Assembly: GCF_041081105.1 (NCBI RefSeq)
Contig: NZ_CP163528.1
Span: 4,712,001-4,776,000 of the forward strand
Length of the DNA stretch: 64,000 nucleotides
Direction: 5' to 3'
From: Promicromonospora sp. Populi
GTDB lineage: Bacteria; Actinomycetota; Actinomycetes; Actinomycetales; Cellulomonadaceae
Shown: in pieces, positions 8,398 through 17,769 of the stretch
How positions within the stretch are numbered: the stretch's first letter is position 1
Layout of the letters: each line of letters starts with the position of its first letter
Notes under the pieces: model-generated
Databases searched by the model: none
Seen by the model: only the letters and a program-made list of their open reading frames with translations
What the model was told of the DNA's origin: nothing
Program-made: the position numbers and the translations under genes

Positions 8398-9975
8398 TTA
8401 GAGGAGGTGGGGGCGGAGGGGTGGTTCCTGCTCGAAGTTGTGGAACGGGTGGACCGGGGCCGCGAGACGGTGGTGGCCCAGGCGGAGCAGGTCCTGGTCG
8501 ACGCCGCCCGGGGTGAGCATGAGCATCCAGTCGGCCGCCATGTTGTACAGCTCGGGCTCCAGGTAGCCGATCTTGACCACTACGACGTCGGTCCCGCGCG
8601 GGTCCAGGCCGATCGACGTGAAGTCGCGCTCCAGGTGGTACGGCTTGCGCCGCTCCGTGAGGATCACCCGCAGCCCGCCGATGCGCACGACGGCGACGAT
8701 GCCCGCGTCGGGGTCGCCCTCGCTGACGTGCTCGACAACGCCCCGGAGCCGGACCGGCCCGTGTGGGCCGTCGTCGACCCGGGCGCCGGCCTCGACGTCG
8801 ATCTCGGCGCCCGCGACGTGCTCGGCCCAGGCCTTCGCCACGGTGCGCGCGGCATCGGCGTCGGGCAACGAGGCGTAGATCGCCGTCTGCCTACGGACGT
8901 CGGATGGAGACGCGCCGTCCGCTGTCCGAGTCCCGCGTTCGGCCCTGGGCCCGACGTCGACCGCAGCCCCGCCCTCCTCAACCCCAGCGAAAGCCGGCTC
9001 CGCCAGCAGCTGCGCCAGCGTCCACGTGACGTCCCCCGCGCCGCCCGCCGTCGGGTTGTCGCCCGAATCCGACAGGAAGTACGGCCGCTGGTCGCTCGCC
9101 AGCGCGGTCGCCACGCACTCCTCGTACGGGGCGGCGGGCGCGACAAAGACGAACTCGTCGCGCGCCTCCCAGTACCGCCGGGCGAGCCGCTCGGCCTCGC
9201 GCACGATCAGCTCCTCGTCGTCGCCCGTGACGACGACGGCGGCCTGGCAGCTCGGCTCGTCCGCCCACGCGTACCCGACCCACAGCGCGGCGTCGACCAC
9301 GCCCGGCAGCTCGGCCACGCGCGCGACGTCGGCGTAGATCGACGCGGCCGGCTCGATGCGCGTGCTCGTCTTCTCGCCCGGGAGCAGCACGGGCACCTGC
9401 ACCCATGCCTTCTTGGGCGCCCCGCCGGAGCGTAGCCGCGCGAGCAGGTTCGCGGCGGCCCGCTCGCGCGTCTCCCAGACGTCCTCGTGCGGGGCCGTCC
9501 GGTAGCACGTGATCAGGTCGCTGGCCTGCGCCAGCTCCCGCGGCACGTTGCCGTGCAGGTCCATGGTGGTGCTGATCAGGGTCCGGGGCCCGACGGCGGC
9601 GCGCACGGCCGCCGCGAGGTCGGCCTCGGCGTCGTCCCGCCCGACGACGGTCATGGCGCCGTGGATGTCCAGGAGCACGCCGTCGTACGAGCCGTGCTCG
9701 GCCTGCTGGGCGCGCAGGGTTGCGACGATCTCGTCGCGCACGGACTCGTAGACCTCCGCGGGGACGGCGCCGCCCGGCAGGGAGCGGGCGTGCAGCACGC
9801 CGATCCACTCGGCGGCGTCGCGCAGGGGAGCGCCGTCGGCGAGGAAGGGATAGTGCGCCACCAGCTCGTCGCCGCGGCGGAGCGTGAAGGCCTCCCACCC
9901 CGAGCGGTGCGGGGAGAACGTGCTGGACTCGATCGACATGCCGGCGATCGCTACCCGCGGTCGGGTGGTGGTCAT
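8398..9975 (-). CDS. M81-family metallopeptidase (MlrC-like)
   Basis: 525 aa from ATG 9975. The domain order of the MlrC/DUF1485 family is clear: RPRVAIAGMSIESSTFSP at the N-terminus, a metal-site segment GVLLDIHGAM (near residue 105), TMDLHGNVP (near residue 145), TCYRTAPHEDVWETRERAA, and the C-terminal SDSGDNPTAGGAGD region. MlrC hydrolyses linear microcystin and has been proposed to derive from cell-wall peptide turnover. The start overlaps the stop of the ROK regulator, and a Dpp-type transporter with a ROK kinase is divergent, so the substrate is probably an imported peptide conjugate. Confidence 0.88.
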   Translation of the reverse strand: MTTTRPRVAIAGMSIESSTFSPHRSGWEAFTLRRGDELVAHYPFLADGAPLRDAAEWIGVLHARSLPGGAVPAEVYESVRDEIVATLRAQQAEHGSYDGVLLDIHGAMTVVGRDDAEADLAAAVRAAVGPRTLISTTMDLHGNVPRELAQASDLITCYRTAPHEDVWETRERAAANLLARLRSGGAPKKAWVQVPVLLPGEKTSTRIEPAASIYADVARVAELPGVVDAALWVGYAWADEPSCQAAVVVTGDDEELIVREAERLARRYWEARDEFVFVAPAAPYEECVATALASDQRPYFLSDSGDNPTAGGAGDVTWTLAQLLAEPAFAGVEEGGAAVDVGPRAERGTRTADGASPSDVRRQTAIYASLPDADAARTVAKAWAEHVAGAEIDVEAGARVDDGPHGPVRLRGVVEHVSEGDPDAGIVAVVRIGGLRVILTERRKPYHLERDFTSIGLDPRGTDVVVVKIGYLEPELYNMAADWMLMLTPGGVDQDLLRLGHHRLAAPVHPFHNFEQEPPLRPHLL

Positions 9976-11158
9976 CGTGGTCCTTCCGAGGGGGTGGTGG
10001 CCAGGGCGTGCGGCACCAGCGCGTCCTCCAGCAGGCGGCCCACGCCCACCAGGTTCGCGTCGGCTCCCAGCGCGGACGGCGCGATCACCAGGTCGCGCGT
10101 CATGAGCGGGTGAGCGCCGGAGTAGATCTGGCTGCGGATCGCCGAGACGAACGGCTCCAGCGTGGACAGCGCGCCGCCCAGGTACACGGCGCCGGGGTTG
10201 AAGAAGTTGACCACCGTGCACAGCACCTCGCCGAGATGCCGGCCCGCGGTCCGGGTCAGGGTGGTCGCCACCGGGTCCGCGTTCCGGACGAGGGCGAGGA
10301 CGTCGGCGGTCGCGGCGACGTCGTACCCCTGCTCCCTCAGGAGCCGGACCAGCGCCGCGCCCGAGGCGACCGTCTCCAGGCAGCCGCGGTTGCCGCAGGA
10401 GCACGGGGTGTCGGCGGCCGCAGGGATGGGGGTGTGCGTGATGTCGCCCGCCGCGCCGCCTGCGCCGCGGTGCAGCCGGTCGTCCGCCAGGATCCCGGCG
10501 CCGATCGCGGTGCCCGCCTTGACCGACACCGAGTGCCGCGTCCGGCGGGCGTGCCCGAAGTGCTCGCCGACGGCCATCGCGTTGGCGTCGTTCTCGACGA
10601 CGGCGGGGACGCCCAGGGCCTCCTCCAGCCAGGTGCCGACGTCGAACCCCGACCAGCCCGGCATGCGCGACGGGCTGTCGAGCGCACGCCGTACCACGTC
10701 GACGGGGCCGGGCAGGGAGATGCCGACGCCGAGCAGGCGTCCGCCGTCGGGCGCCGCGCTCGCCAGATCCCGGAGCGCGGCCGTGACCTGCGTCAGCACC
10801 GGCTCCGGGCCGTCGGCCACCGTGAGCGCCACCTCCGTGGTGGTGGTGAGCTCGCCGCCGTGCCGCAGGATCCCCAGGCGGGCGTGGATGCCGCCCAGGT
10901 CGACCACACCGAGGTAGCCGGTGCTGCCGGGTACCCGCAGTGCCCGGGCCGGCGTCCGCCGCTGGACGCACCCTCGCCCGTCTCCTCCAGGACCCCCGAG
11001 GCGAGCATCGCCTGTACTCGCTGGGACACGGTGGACGGCGCGATGCCGAGCGACTCGGCGATCTCCTTGCGGGATCCGGCGCGGCCGCTCGACACGAGCA
11101 CGAGGATCTCCCGCTCGAGCCGCGAAGCGGCGACCCGGGGACGCGCGGGCTGGGCCAC
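9972..11158 (-). pseudogene. ROK-family transcriptional repressor, single frameshift
   Basis: The N-terminal winged helix-turn-helix (MAQPARPRVAASRLEREILV, then IAESLGIAPSTVSQRVQAML) starts at 11158 and runs to SSGGRRP. The ROK sensor domain (STGYLGVVDLGGIHARLGIL onwards, with CSCGNRGCLETVASG and a C-terminal GVGRLLEDAL) continues in another frame. The switch falls near 10945-10960 in a ggcccggg run and needs one extra base to restore a 395-residue NagC/XylR-type repressor. Either a true inactivating deletion or a sequencing error. It is coupled to the M81 gene and probably controls it and the divergent transporter operon. Confidence 0.82.
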
Positions 11159-11180
11159 GGGAATCCTCCAGACTTTTTTT

Positions 11181-11211
11181 CAAGTACGGAACAAGTAGCG
11201 GACAAGATTCT
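11181..11211. promoter_or_regulatory. Helically phased CAAG direct repeats, candidate ROK operator
   Basis: CAAG occurs at 11181, 11192 and 11203, an exact 11-bp period, within three consecutive 11-mers 20-50 bases upstream of the ROK regulator start. On the other side of the divergent region, ACTTGAT (11300-11306) and ATCAAGT (11339-11345) form an inverted pair of the same core 60-100 bases before the substrate-binding-protein start. A shared CAAGT core suggests one regulator, most simply the ROK repressor. Confidence 0.45.
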
Positions 11212-11299
11212 GCACCACGGCCGCGCCATGCCCGACCACGAGGTCTTCTTGCGGTCCCGAATTAACAGTCTTGTTACGGATGCCGCATAGATCCGGGCA

Positions 11300-11345
11300 A
11301 CTTGATACGTCTACGGTGCTCAATTATTCGGCCACCGAATCAAGT
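11300..11345. promoter_or_regulatory. ACTTGAT/ATCAAGT inverted pair upstream of ABC operon
   Basis: ACTTGAT (11300-11306) and its exact complement ATCAAGT (11339-11345) flank a relatively AT-rich stretch (CTCAATTATTC) before the transporter operon. They share the CAAGT core with the phased repeats at 11181-11206. Likely the operator/promoter of the operon; exact promoter hexamers are not clear. Confidence 0.4.
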
Positions 11346-11400
11346 GCTCGGGCAACCAAGGCTCCGGGACGGCGGCCCCGTGAACCCAAGGAGACCCCAG

Positions 11401-13215
11401 ATGCGCACCACGCATGCCGGACGGGCCACCCGGCTGGCCGTCGGCGCGGCCGCCGCCGTCGCCCTCCTCGCCGGATGCTCCACGTCCCCCGGTGCGGACG
11501 GGGCAGACGCAGGCCGCACCGATGTGAACTACGCCCTGCCCGCCAACGCGACCCCCAACTGGATAGTGCCGCTGGGCATCGCGGGCAAGCTCGCCACCCA
11601 CAACTCCGCCATCATGCGCACCCTCTGGGAGCCGCTGGTCGCCTACGACGGCTCCGAGGGCGAGGTGGGGCGCGTTGCTCAAGCGGATCTCGCCGACGAG
11701 ATCACCTTCGCCGACGACGGCCGCTCCGTGACCATCACGCTCGACGAGGGCCGCACCTGGAGCGACGGCGAGCCCGTCACCTCCGCGGACGTGAAGTTCT
11801 GGTTCGACCTCGTGACCGCCAACACCGACATCTGGGCCAGCTACTCCGAGGGCCGCATGCCCGACAACGTCACCGAGGTCGCCACCCCCGACGACACGAC
11901 CGTCGAGCTCACGTTCGACCAGGTCTACAACCCGGAGTGGCTGCAGGCCTCCCAGCTCACCCTCGTCGTACCCCTGCCGTCCCACGCCTGGGCCAAGACC
12001 GCCGACGACGAGGAGCCCGACCCGGCGCTCGCGGAGACGGAGGAGGGCGCGCGGGCGATCTTCGACTACCTCGTCACGCAGAGCGAGGACCTGGGTACCT
12101 ACGCCACCAACCCGCTGTGGCAGACCATCAACGGGCCGTACTCCCTGACCGGGTTCACCGACTCGGGCCAGGTCGAGCTGACCAGGAACCCGCAGTACGA
12201 CGGCGACGACGCCGCCTCGATCGAGACCGTGAACCTGCTCCCGTACACGTCCACGGACGCCGAGGTGAACGCGGTGCGCTCGGGCGCCGTCGACTACGGG
12301 TACATCCCGACTACCGGCCTCGACGCGCCGGAGCAGTACGAGCAGCTCGGCTACGCCGTCGAGCCGTGGGCGGGCTGGTCCATCACCTACCTGCCGTACA
12401 ACTTCAACCACCCCGAGCTGGGCCCGGTCTACCGCCAGCTCTACGTGCGCCAGGCGCTGCAGCACCTGGTGGACCAGGAGCAGATCTCCGACGTGATCTG
12501 GAAGGGCGCGGCGCTGCCGGGTTACGGCCCGGTGCCGCAGAACCCCGAGAGCGACTTCCTCTCCGAGGAGCAGAAGAACAACCCCTACCCGTTCGACCCG
12601 GAGGCCGCCGCGGCGCTGCTGGCCGACCATGGCTGGACGGCAGGTTCCGACGGCGTGCTGGAGTGCACGGCCCCAGGAGAGGCCGACGACGAGTGCGGCG
12701 CCGGCATCGACGAGGGCCAGCAGCTCGCCATCACCATCCTGTCGCAGAGCGGTTCGGCCGAGACCGACAACATGTTCGCCGAGATCAAGTCCACCTTCGA
12801 CCAGGCCGGCGTCGCCGTCACCATCGAGTCGGCGCCGCTGAACACGGTGCTCTCGTCCATCGCCCCGTGCACCGCCGACCAGCCCGACTGCGACTGGCAG
12901 CTGCCGTTCTTCGGCACGGCGGGCAGCTGGTACTTCGGCGGCTACCCGAGCGGCGAGCGCGTGTTCGGCACGGGCGCGGCCTCCAACTTCGGCTCGTACT
13001 CGGACGAGGCGTTCGACACCCTCATGCTCAACTCCACCGAGAGCACCGATCCGTCGGTGATGCAGGAGTACTCGAAGTACGGCGCCGAGAACCTGCCGGT
13101 CATGTGGCTGCCGAACCCCGTCTACCAGGTCTCGGTGATCAGAGACGGCCTGGAGGGCACCACGCAGGACCCGCTGGCCAGCTTCCACCCGCAGCGCTGG
13201 AGCTGGGCCGGCTGA
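11401..13215 (+). CDS. Peptide-type ABC transporter substrate-binding lipoprotein
   Basis: 604 aa from ATG 11401, preceded by AAGGAG. A lipoprotein signal ends in ALLAGC (lipidated Cys26). The mature part is an SBP_bac_5 (family 5) extracellular solute-binding protein: TLDEGRTWSDGEPVTSADVKF, the NPLWQTINGPYSL region and RQALQHLVDQEQI are the usual landmarks. Family members bind oligopeptides, glycopeptides, nickel or cello-oligosaccharides outside the membrane and deliver them to DppBC-type permeases. First gene of a five-gene operon. Confidence 0.93.
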   Translation: MRTTHAGRATRLAVGAAAAVALLAGCSTSPGADGADAGRTDVNYALPANATPNWIVPLGIAGKLATHNSAIMRTLWEPLVAYDGSEGEVGRVAQADLADEITFADDGRSVTITLDEGRTWSDGEPVTSADVKFWFDLVTANTDIWASYSEGRMPDNVTEVATPDDTTVELTFDQVYNPEWLQASQLTLVVPLPSHAWAKTADDEEPDPALAETEEGARAIFDYLVTQSEDLGTYATNPLWQTINGPYSLTGFTDSGQVELTRNPQYDGDDAASIETVNLLPYTSTDAEVNAVRSGAVDYGYIPTTGLDAPEQYEQLGYAVEPWAGWSITYLPYNFNHPELGPVYRQLYVRQALQHLVDQEQISDVIWKGAALPGYGPVPQNPESDFLSEEQKNNPYPFDPEAAAALLADHGWTAGSDGVLECTAPGEADDECGAGIDEGQQLAITILSQSGSAETDNMFAEIKSTFDQAGVAVTIESAPLNTVLSSIAPCTADQPDCDWQLPFFGTAGSWYFGGYPSGERVFGTGAASNFGSYSDEAFDTLMLNSTESTDPSVMQEYSKYGAENLPVMWLPNPVYQVSVIRDGLEGTTQDPLASFHPQRWSWAG

Positions 13216-13216
13216 C

Positions 13217-14254
13217 ATGACAACAGCGATCCCCGCACAGAGCGGGTCCGTTCAACCCGGGGTCGCCGCGCCCGTGCCAGTCAAAGCACAGCGCGGCGGC
13301 TTCGGCCGGTTCCTGCTCCGCCGGGTGCTGCAGGCGCTTGTCGTTGTCCTCGTGGTCAGCGTCATCGTCTTCGCGCTGCTGCACGCGCTGCCCGGCGGGC
13401 CGGCCCGCGGCGTCCTGGGCCAGCAGGCCACGCCCGAGCAGATCGCCGCGTTCGAGGCCGCCAACGGCCTGGACCAGCCGGTGGTGCTGCAGTACTTGTC
13501 GTTCCTGGGGAGGTCGCTGACGGGCGACCTCGGCGAGTCGTACCTGCTCAACCAGTCGGTCGCCGACGCCATCGGCCTGCGGCTGCCCAAGACGCTGCTG
13601 CTCACCGGGCTCTCGCTGGTCGTCGCCGTGGTCATCGCGGTGCCGATCGGCGTGTACCAGGCGGTGCGCCGCAACCGCGCCGTCGACTACTGGCTCTCGA
13701 CGCTGGCGATCGTCGCCTACTCGACACCGACGTTCTTTCTCGGGATGCTGCTGATCCTGCTGCTCAGCCAGGGTGCCGGGCTCTTCCCCGCGGCCGCGCC
13801 GCAGGGCAACGGGGTGCTGGAGGTGCTGTCCCAGCCCGCGGGGCTCGTGCTGCCCGTGCTCACCGGTGCCGTGCCGATAGTGGCGACGTTCAGCCGCTAC
13901 ATGCGGTCCTCGACGCTGGACAACCTCGGCGAGGACTACGTGCGCACCGCCCGTGCCAAGGGCACCGGCTACCGGGACGTGGTGACGCGGCACGTGCTGC
14001 GCAACTCCCTGACGCCGGTGGTCGCGATGCTCGGCTACTACCTGCCCGTCATGTTCGGCGGCGCGCTGGTGGTCGAGCAGCTGTTCAACTACCCGGGCAT
14101 GGGGCTGCTTTTCTGGAGCGCCGCGCAGAGCAGCGACTTCCCGGTGCTGCTCGGCTGCGTGCTGGTCATCTCGGTGGCGACAGTGGTCGGCTCCCTGCTG
14201 GCCGACGTCGTCCAGGCCCTGCTGGACCCGCGCACCCGCGGGGGCCTGCGATGA
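13217..14254 (+). CDS. Dpp/Opp-type ABC transporter permease (B-type)
   Basis: 345 aa, six membrane helices. The B-type permease pattern is clear: FLLRRVLQALVVVLVVSVIVF at the N-terminus, LPGGPARGVLGQQATPEQIAAF, and the EAA loop with DYVRTARAKGTGYRDVVTRHVLRNSLTPVV for contact with the ATPase. It follows the binding protein by one base and overlaps the next permease (ATGA). The N-terminus has about 35 residues before the first helix, a little longer than usual. Confidence 0.93.
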   Translation: MTTAIPAQSGSVQPGVAAPVPVKAQRGGFGRFLLRRVLQALVVVLVVSVIVFALLHALPGGPARGVLGQQATPEQIAAFEAANGLDQPVVLQYLSFLGRSLTGDLGESYLLNQSVADAIGLRLPKTLLLTGLSLVVAVVIAVPIGVYQAVRRNRAVDYWLSTLAIVAYSTPTFFLGMLLILLLSQGAGLFPAAAPQGNGVLEVLSQPAGLVLPVLTGAVPIVATFSRYMRSSTLDNLGEDYVRTARAKGTGYRDVVTRHVLRNSLTPVVAMLGYYLPVMFGGALVVEQLFNYPGMGLLFWSAAQSSDFPVLLGCVLVISVATVVGSLLADVVQALLDPRTRGGLR

Positions 14255-15087
14255 CCGCTCTGCGACGTTTCACGAGAAACCGGCTGGCCGTGGTCGGCGC
14301 GGTGGCCCTCGTTGTGCTTGTGCTGTTCGCCGTCGTGGGCCCGTGGGTGTACCCGACGGAGCAGGTGGCGACCGACCTTGCCGCGGCCAACCTGCCGCCC
14401 GGGGTCGACGGGCACCCTCTGGGCACGGACGCGCTCGGGTACGACAACCTGGGCCGGCTCATGGCCGCCGGCCGGGTGTCGTTGCTGGTCGGGGTCCTCG
14501 CGGGAGCGCTCGCGACGGTGGTCGGCACCCTGTGGGGCGCGGTCGCCGGTTACGTGGGCGGGGTTGTGGACGCCGTCATGATGCGCGTGGTCGACGCCGG
14601 TATCGCGATCCCCGCGATCTTCCTGCTGCTGGTGCTCTCCACGATCGTGCGGCCCACGGTCGGCATGATGATCGTTGTGCTCGGCCTGGTGTCCTGGCTG
14701 GTGCCCGCCCGGCTGATCCGGGCCGAGGCCCTGTCGGTCCGCACGCGTGACTACGTGGTGGCAGCCCGTGCGATGGGCGCGACCCACCGCCGCACCGTGC
14801 TCACGCACGTCATCCCGAACACCGTGGGCACCGTGGTGGTGAACGCGACCTTCCAGGTCGCCGACGCCATCCTGCTCGTGGCGTACATCAGCTTTCTTGG
14901 CATGGGCATCCAGCCGCCCACCACCGACTGGGGTGCGATGCTCAACGACGGCATCAGCTACATCTACCAGGGCGCCTGGTGGCTCATCCTGCCGCCCGGC
15001 CTCGCGATAGTTGTTGTCGTCTGCGCCCTGAACTTTGTGGGCGACGGGCTGCGGGACGTCGTCGACGTGAAGGGGAGAACGGTATGA
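14251..15087 (+). CDS. Dpp/Opp-type ABC transporter permease (C-type)
   Basis: 278 aa with the C-type permease order: N-terminal RFTRNRLAVVGAVAL helix, the HPLGTDALGYDNLGRLMAAGRVSL motif, and the EAA loop RTRDYVVAARAMGATHRRTV. C-terminal GMGIQPPTTDWGAML is also diagnostic. It pairs with the upstream B-type permease and overlaps the ATP-binding gene (ATGA). Confidence 0.93.
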   Translation: MTALRRFTRNRLAVVGAVALVVLVLFAVVGPWVYPTEQVATDLAAANLPPGVDGHPLGTDALGYDNLGRLMAAGRVSLLVGVLAGALATVVGTLWGAVAGYVGGVVDAVMMRVVDAGIAIPAIFLLLVLSTIVRPTVGMMIVVLGLVSWLVPARLIRAEALSVRTRDYVVAARAMGATHRRTVLTHVIPNTVGTVVVNATFQVADAILLVAYISFLGMGIQPPTTDWGAMLNDGISYIYQGAWWLILPPGLAIVVVVCALNFVGDGLRDVVDVKGRTV

Positions 15088-16844
15088 GCAGCTCCGCTCT
15101 TGATCCGGTGAGCGACACCGTGCTGCGCATCCGGGACCTGACCGTCACCTTTACTACCGACTCGGGCGAGGTGCCCGCCGTGCGCGGCATCAACCTGGAG
15201 GTGGCGCGCGGCCGCGTGGTCGCTCTGGTGGGCGAGTCGGGCTCGGGCAAGAGTGTCACCTCGCTCTCGGTGCTGGGGTTGCTGCCCTCGACGGCGCGCA
15301 TCTCCGGTTCGGTGGAGCTGGCCGACGGCGGCACGCTGCGCGACGTCGTCGCCACCGAAGAGGACCAGCTCGTGGACCTGCGGGGCCGCGTGGCGTCCAT
15401 GGTCTTCCAGGAGCCGATGACGGCGCTCAACCCGACCATGACCCTGGGCGACCAGATCGCCGAGGCGGTGCTGAACCACGAGCGGGTGCCGCGCGCCGCC
15501 GCCCGGGAGCGGGCCGTCGAGCTGCTCCGGTCGGTCGGCATCCCCGAGCCGGAGCGGCGGGCGCGGCAGTACCCGCACGAGCTGTCCGGCGGGCAGCGGC
15601 AGCGGGTGGTCATCGCGATCGCGCTGGCCTGCGAGCCGCACCTGATCGTCGCCGACGAGCCGACCACCGCCCTCGACGTGACCGTGCAGGCCGAGATCCT
15701 CGACCTGCTGCGTGACCTGGTCGCCGAGCGGGGTACCGCGCTGCTGCTCGTCACGCACAACATGGGTGTGGTGGCGGACATCGCGGACGAGGTCGCCGTG
15801 ATGTCCGAGGGCCGGATCGTGGAGCACGGGCTCGTGGAGCAGGTGCTGCTCGCGCCCGAGCACGAGTACACGCGCACCCTGCTCGCCGCGGTGCCGGCGG
15901 TGCCGCCGGCAAGCTTGGGTCCGGCGGGCGGGGCGTCGTCGGCGTCGGCGTCGGACCGGGTGGCTGCCCCCGAACCAGGCAACGAACCGGGCGAGGAGTC
16001 GCGCGACGATCGCGAGGTCGTGCTCGACCTGCGCGGCGTCAGCCTTGAGTACCGCGTGCAGGGCCGGCGCGTGCGCGCCGTGGAGGATCTCGATCTGACC
16101 GTGCGTGCGGGCGAGGTGCTGGGGCTGGTCGGCGAGTCGGGCTCGGGCAAGTCGACGGCGGGGCGGGCCTGCCTGGGCTTGCTGACGCCGTCGACGGGCG
16201 AGGTGCTGCTGCTCGGCGCCTCCGTGGCGCGGGCGAGGGGGCGGGCGCGACGGCGTCTGCTGGCCGACGTCGGCGTGGTGTTCCAGGACCCGGGTGCGTC
16301 GCTGGACCCGCGCAAGCTGGTGGGCGAGTCGATAGCGGAGCCGCTGGTGATCCACGGCCGGGACGGGCGGCGCCTGTCGGTGGCCGAGCGGCGGGCGCGC
16401 GTGCGCGAGCTCCTGGATGCCGTTCGGCTGCCCGCGGGCGCCGAGCGTCGCTACCCGCACGAGTTCTCCGGCGGGCAGCGGCAGCGCATCGGGCTGGCGC
16501 GCGCCCTGGCCCTGCGGCCGCGCCTGCTGGTGGCCGACGAGCCGACCAGCGCACTCGACGTCTCCGTGCAGGCCGAGGTGCTGCAGGTGCTGCGCGACCT
16601 GCACGACGAGCTCGGCTTCGGCTGCCTGTTCATCAGCCACGACCTGGGCGTGGTGCACGAGCTGACCGACCGCGTGGCCGTGCTGCGCGCGGGCCGCCTG
16701 GTCGAGACCGGCACGACGGCCCAGGTGTTCAGCGCGCCGCGCGAGCTGTACACGGCCGAGCTGCTGGCCTCCGTGCCGACGCCGGACCCGGCGGCACAAC
16801 GCGAGCGACGCGCGGCCAGGCTGCGCCTCGGCGTCGCCCGATGA
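15084..16844 (+). CDS. Fused double ATP-binding protein of Dpp/Opp-type ABC transporter
   Basis: 586 aa; two complete nucleotide-binding domains in one chain (DppD-DppF fusion). Domain 1 has Walker A GESGSGKS near residue 50, signature LSGGQRQRV near 166 and Walker B LIVADEPTTALD. Domain 2 repeats these near residues 349 and 460 (FSGGQRQRI, LLVADEPTSALD). A low-complexity Ala/Ser/Glu linker of about 45 residues joins them. It energises the two permeases; overlaps the ROK kinase gene by ATGA. Confidence 0.93.
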   Translation: MSSSALDPVSDTVLRIRDLTVTFTTDSGEVPAVRGINLEVARGRVVALVGESGSGKSVTSLSVLGLLPSTARISGSVELADGGTLRDVVATEEDQLVDLRGRVASMVFQEPMTALNPTMTLGDQIAEAVLNHERVPRAAARERAVELLRSVGIPEPERRARQYPHELSGGQRQRVVIAIALACEPHLIVADEPTTALDVTVQAEILDLLRDLVAERGTALLLVTHNMGVVADIADEVAVMSEGRIVEHGLVEQVLLAPEHEYTRTLLAAVPAVPPASLGPAGGASSASASDRVAAPEPGNEPGEESRDDREVVLDLRGVSLEYRVQGRRVRAVEDLDLTVRAGEVLGLVGESGSGKSTAGRACLGLLTPSTGEVLLLGASVARARGRARRRLLADVGVVFQDPGASLDPRKLVGESIAEPLVIHGRDGRRLSVAERRARVRELLDAVRLPAGAERRYPHEFSGGQRQRIGLARALALRPRLLVADEPTSALDVSVQAEVLQVLRDLHDELGFGCLFISHDLGVVHELTDRVAVLRAGRLVETGTTAQVFSAPRELYTAELLASVPTPDPAAQRERRAARLRLGVAR

Positions 16845-17767
16845 CGGACGGGGTGGAGGCGGGCGAGGCGACCGTCGGCGTCGACATCGGGGGCACCAAG
16901 ATCCGGGCCGCGGTTGTCACGCCCGACGGCGAGGTGCTCGCCTCCGCGACCGCGCCGACGCCGTCGGGCGGCGAGGTGATGCTCGACGTTGCCGCCGACC
17001 TGGTCACGCGCGTGACGGCTTCGGCCGGAGTGCCGGTGTCGGCCGTCGGTGTCGGTGCGGCGGGCGTCGTCGACCCCCGAACTGGCGAGGTGCTCGCGGC
17101 GAGCGACACATTTGTCGGGTGGGTCGGCACGAACCTGCGGGCCGGGCTCGCGAGCCGGACGGGTCTGCGGGCCACCGCCGCGAACGACGTCGACTCGTTC
17201 CTCGTGGGCGAGGCGACGTGGGGCGCCGTGCGCGGCGTCGAATCGGCGGCGGGGATCGCGCTCGGCACCGGCGTCGGGGGAGCGCTATGGCTGGACGGAG
17301 CGCTCTACCGGGGCGCGGGCGCGGCCGGGGAGATCGGGCACATGCCGGGGTTCGGTGACGCGCGGTGCACCTGTGGCCAGCGCGGACACCTGGAGACGCT
17401 CGCCTCGGGCCGCTCGGTGCAGCGCCGGTACGCGGAGCTCGTGGGGAGTGCGGAGGCGCAGGGCGTTGGCGCCACCGAGATCGAGGCCCGGGCACGCGCC
17501 GGCGACCAGGTGGCGGCCCGGGTGTTCGCCGACGCCGGGCACGCCGTCGGGTCGGCCGTCCTGGTCGTGGCTGCGCTGCTCGACGTCGGGCACGTGGTCG
17601 TGGGCGGGGGACTCGCCCGGGCTTGGGACCTGGTGGAACCCGCACTCCTGGCCCGGCTGCGCGAGGAGCCGCCGGTCTCGGGGCACGTGATCGAGGTGCG
17701 CCGGGCGACGCTGGGCGGGGACGCAACGGTCGTCGGTGCGGCGGCGCTAGCCAGGCGCTCGATGTAG
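16841..17767 (+). CDS. ROK-family sugar kinase
   Basis: 308 aa, no DNA-binding domain. VGVDIGGTKIRAAVV is the phosphate-binding motif, LGTGVGGALWLDGALYRGAGAAGEIGH holds the sugar-binding Glu/His, and CTCGQRGHLE (near residue 177) is the ROK zinc site with His in place of the last Cys, a variant common in actinobacteria. Likely substrates are glucose, N-acetylglucosamine or another amino sugar. As last gene of a peptide-type ABC operon next to an M81 peptidase, it suggests that the imported compound contains a sugar. Confidence 0.88.
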   Translation: MTDGVEAGEATVGVDIGGTKIRAAVVTPDGEVLASATAPTPSGGEVMLDVAADLVTRVTASAGVPVSAVGVGAAGVVDPRTGEVLAASDTFVGWVGTNLRAGLASRTGLRATAANDVDSFLVGEATWGAVRGVESAAGIALGTGVGGALWLDGALYRGAGAAGEIGHMPGFGDARCTCGQRGHLETLASGRSVQRRYAELVGSAEAQGVGATEIEARARAGDQVAARVFADAGHAVGSAVLVVAALLDVGHVVVGGGLARAWDLVEPALLARLREEPPVSGHVIEVRRATLGGDATVVGAAALARRSM

Positions 17768-17769
17768 TG

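Noticed and set aside
10793..11158. Stand-alone short HTH protein
   Set aside because: Its last 50 codons are out-of-frame noise over the ROK domain; better explained as the N-terminus of a frameshifted ROK repressor.
14964..16799. Long minus-strand open frame opposite the fused ABC ATPase
   Set aside because: His/Arg/Gln-rich composition and no domain; mirrors the codon bias of the real gene.
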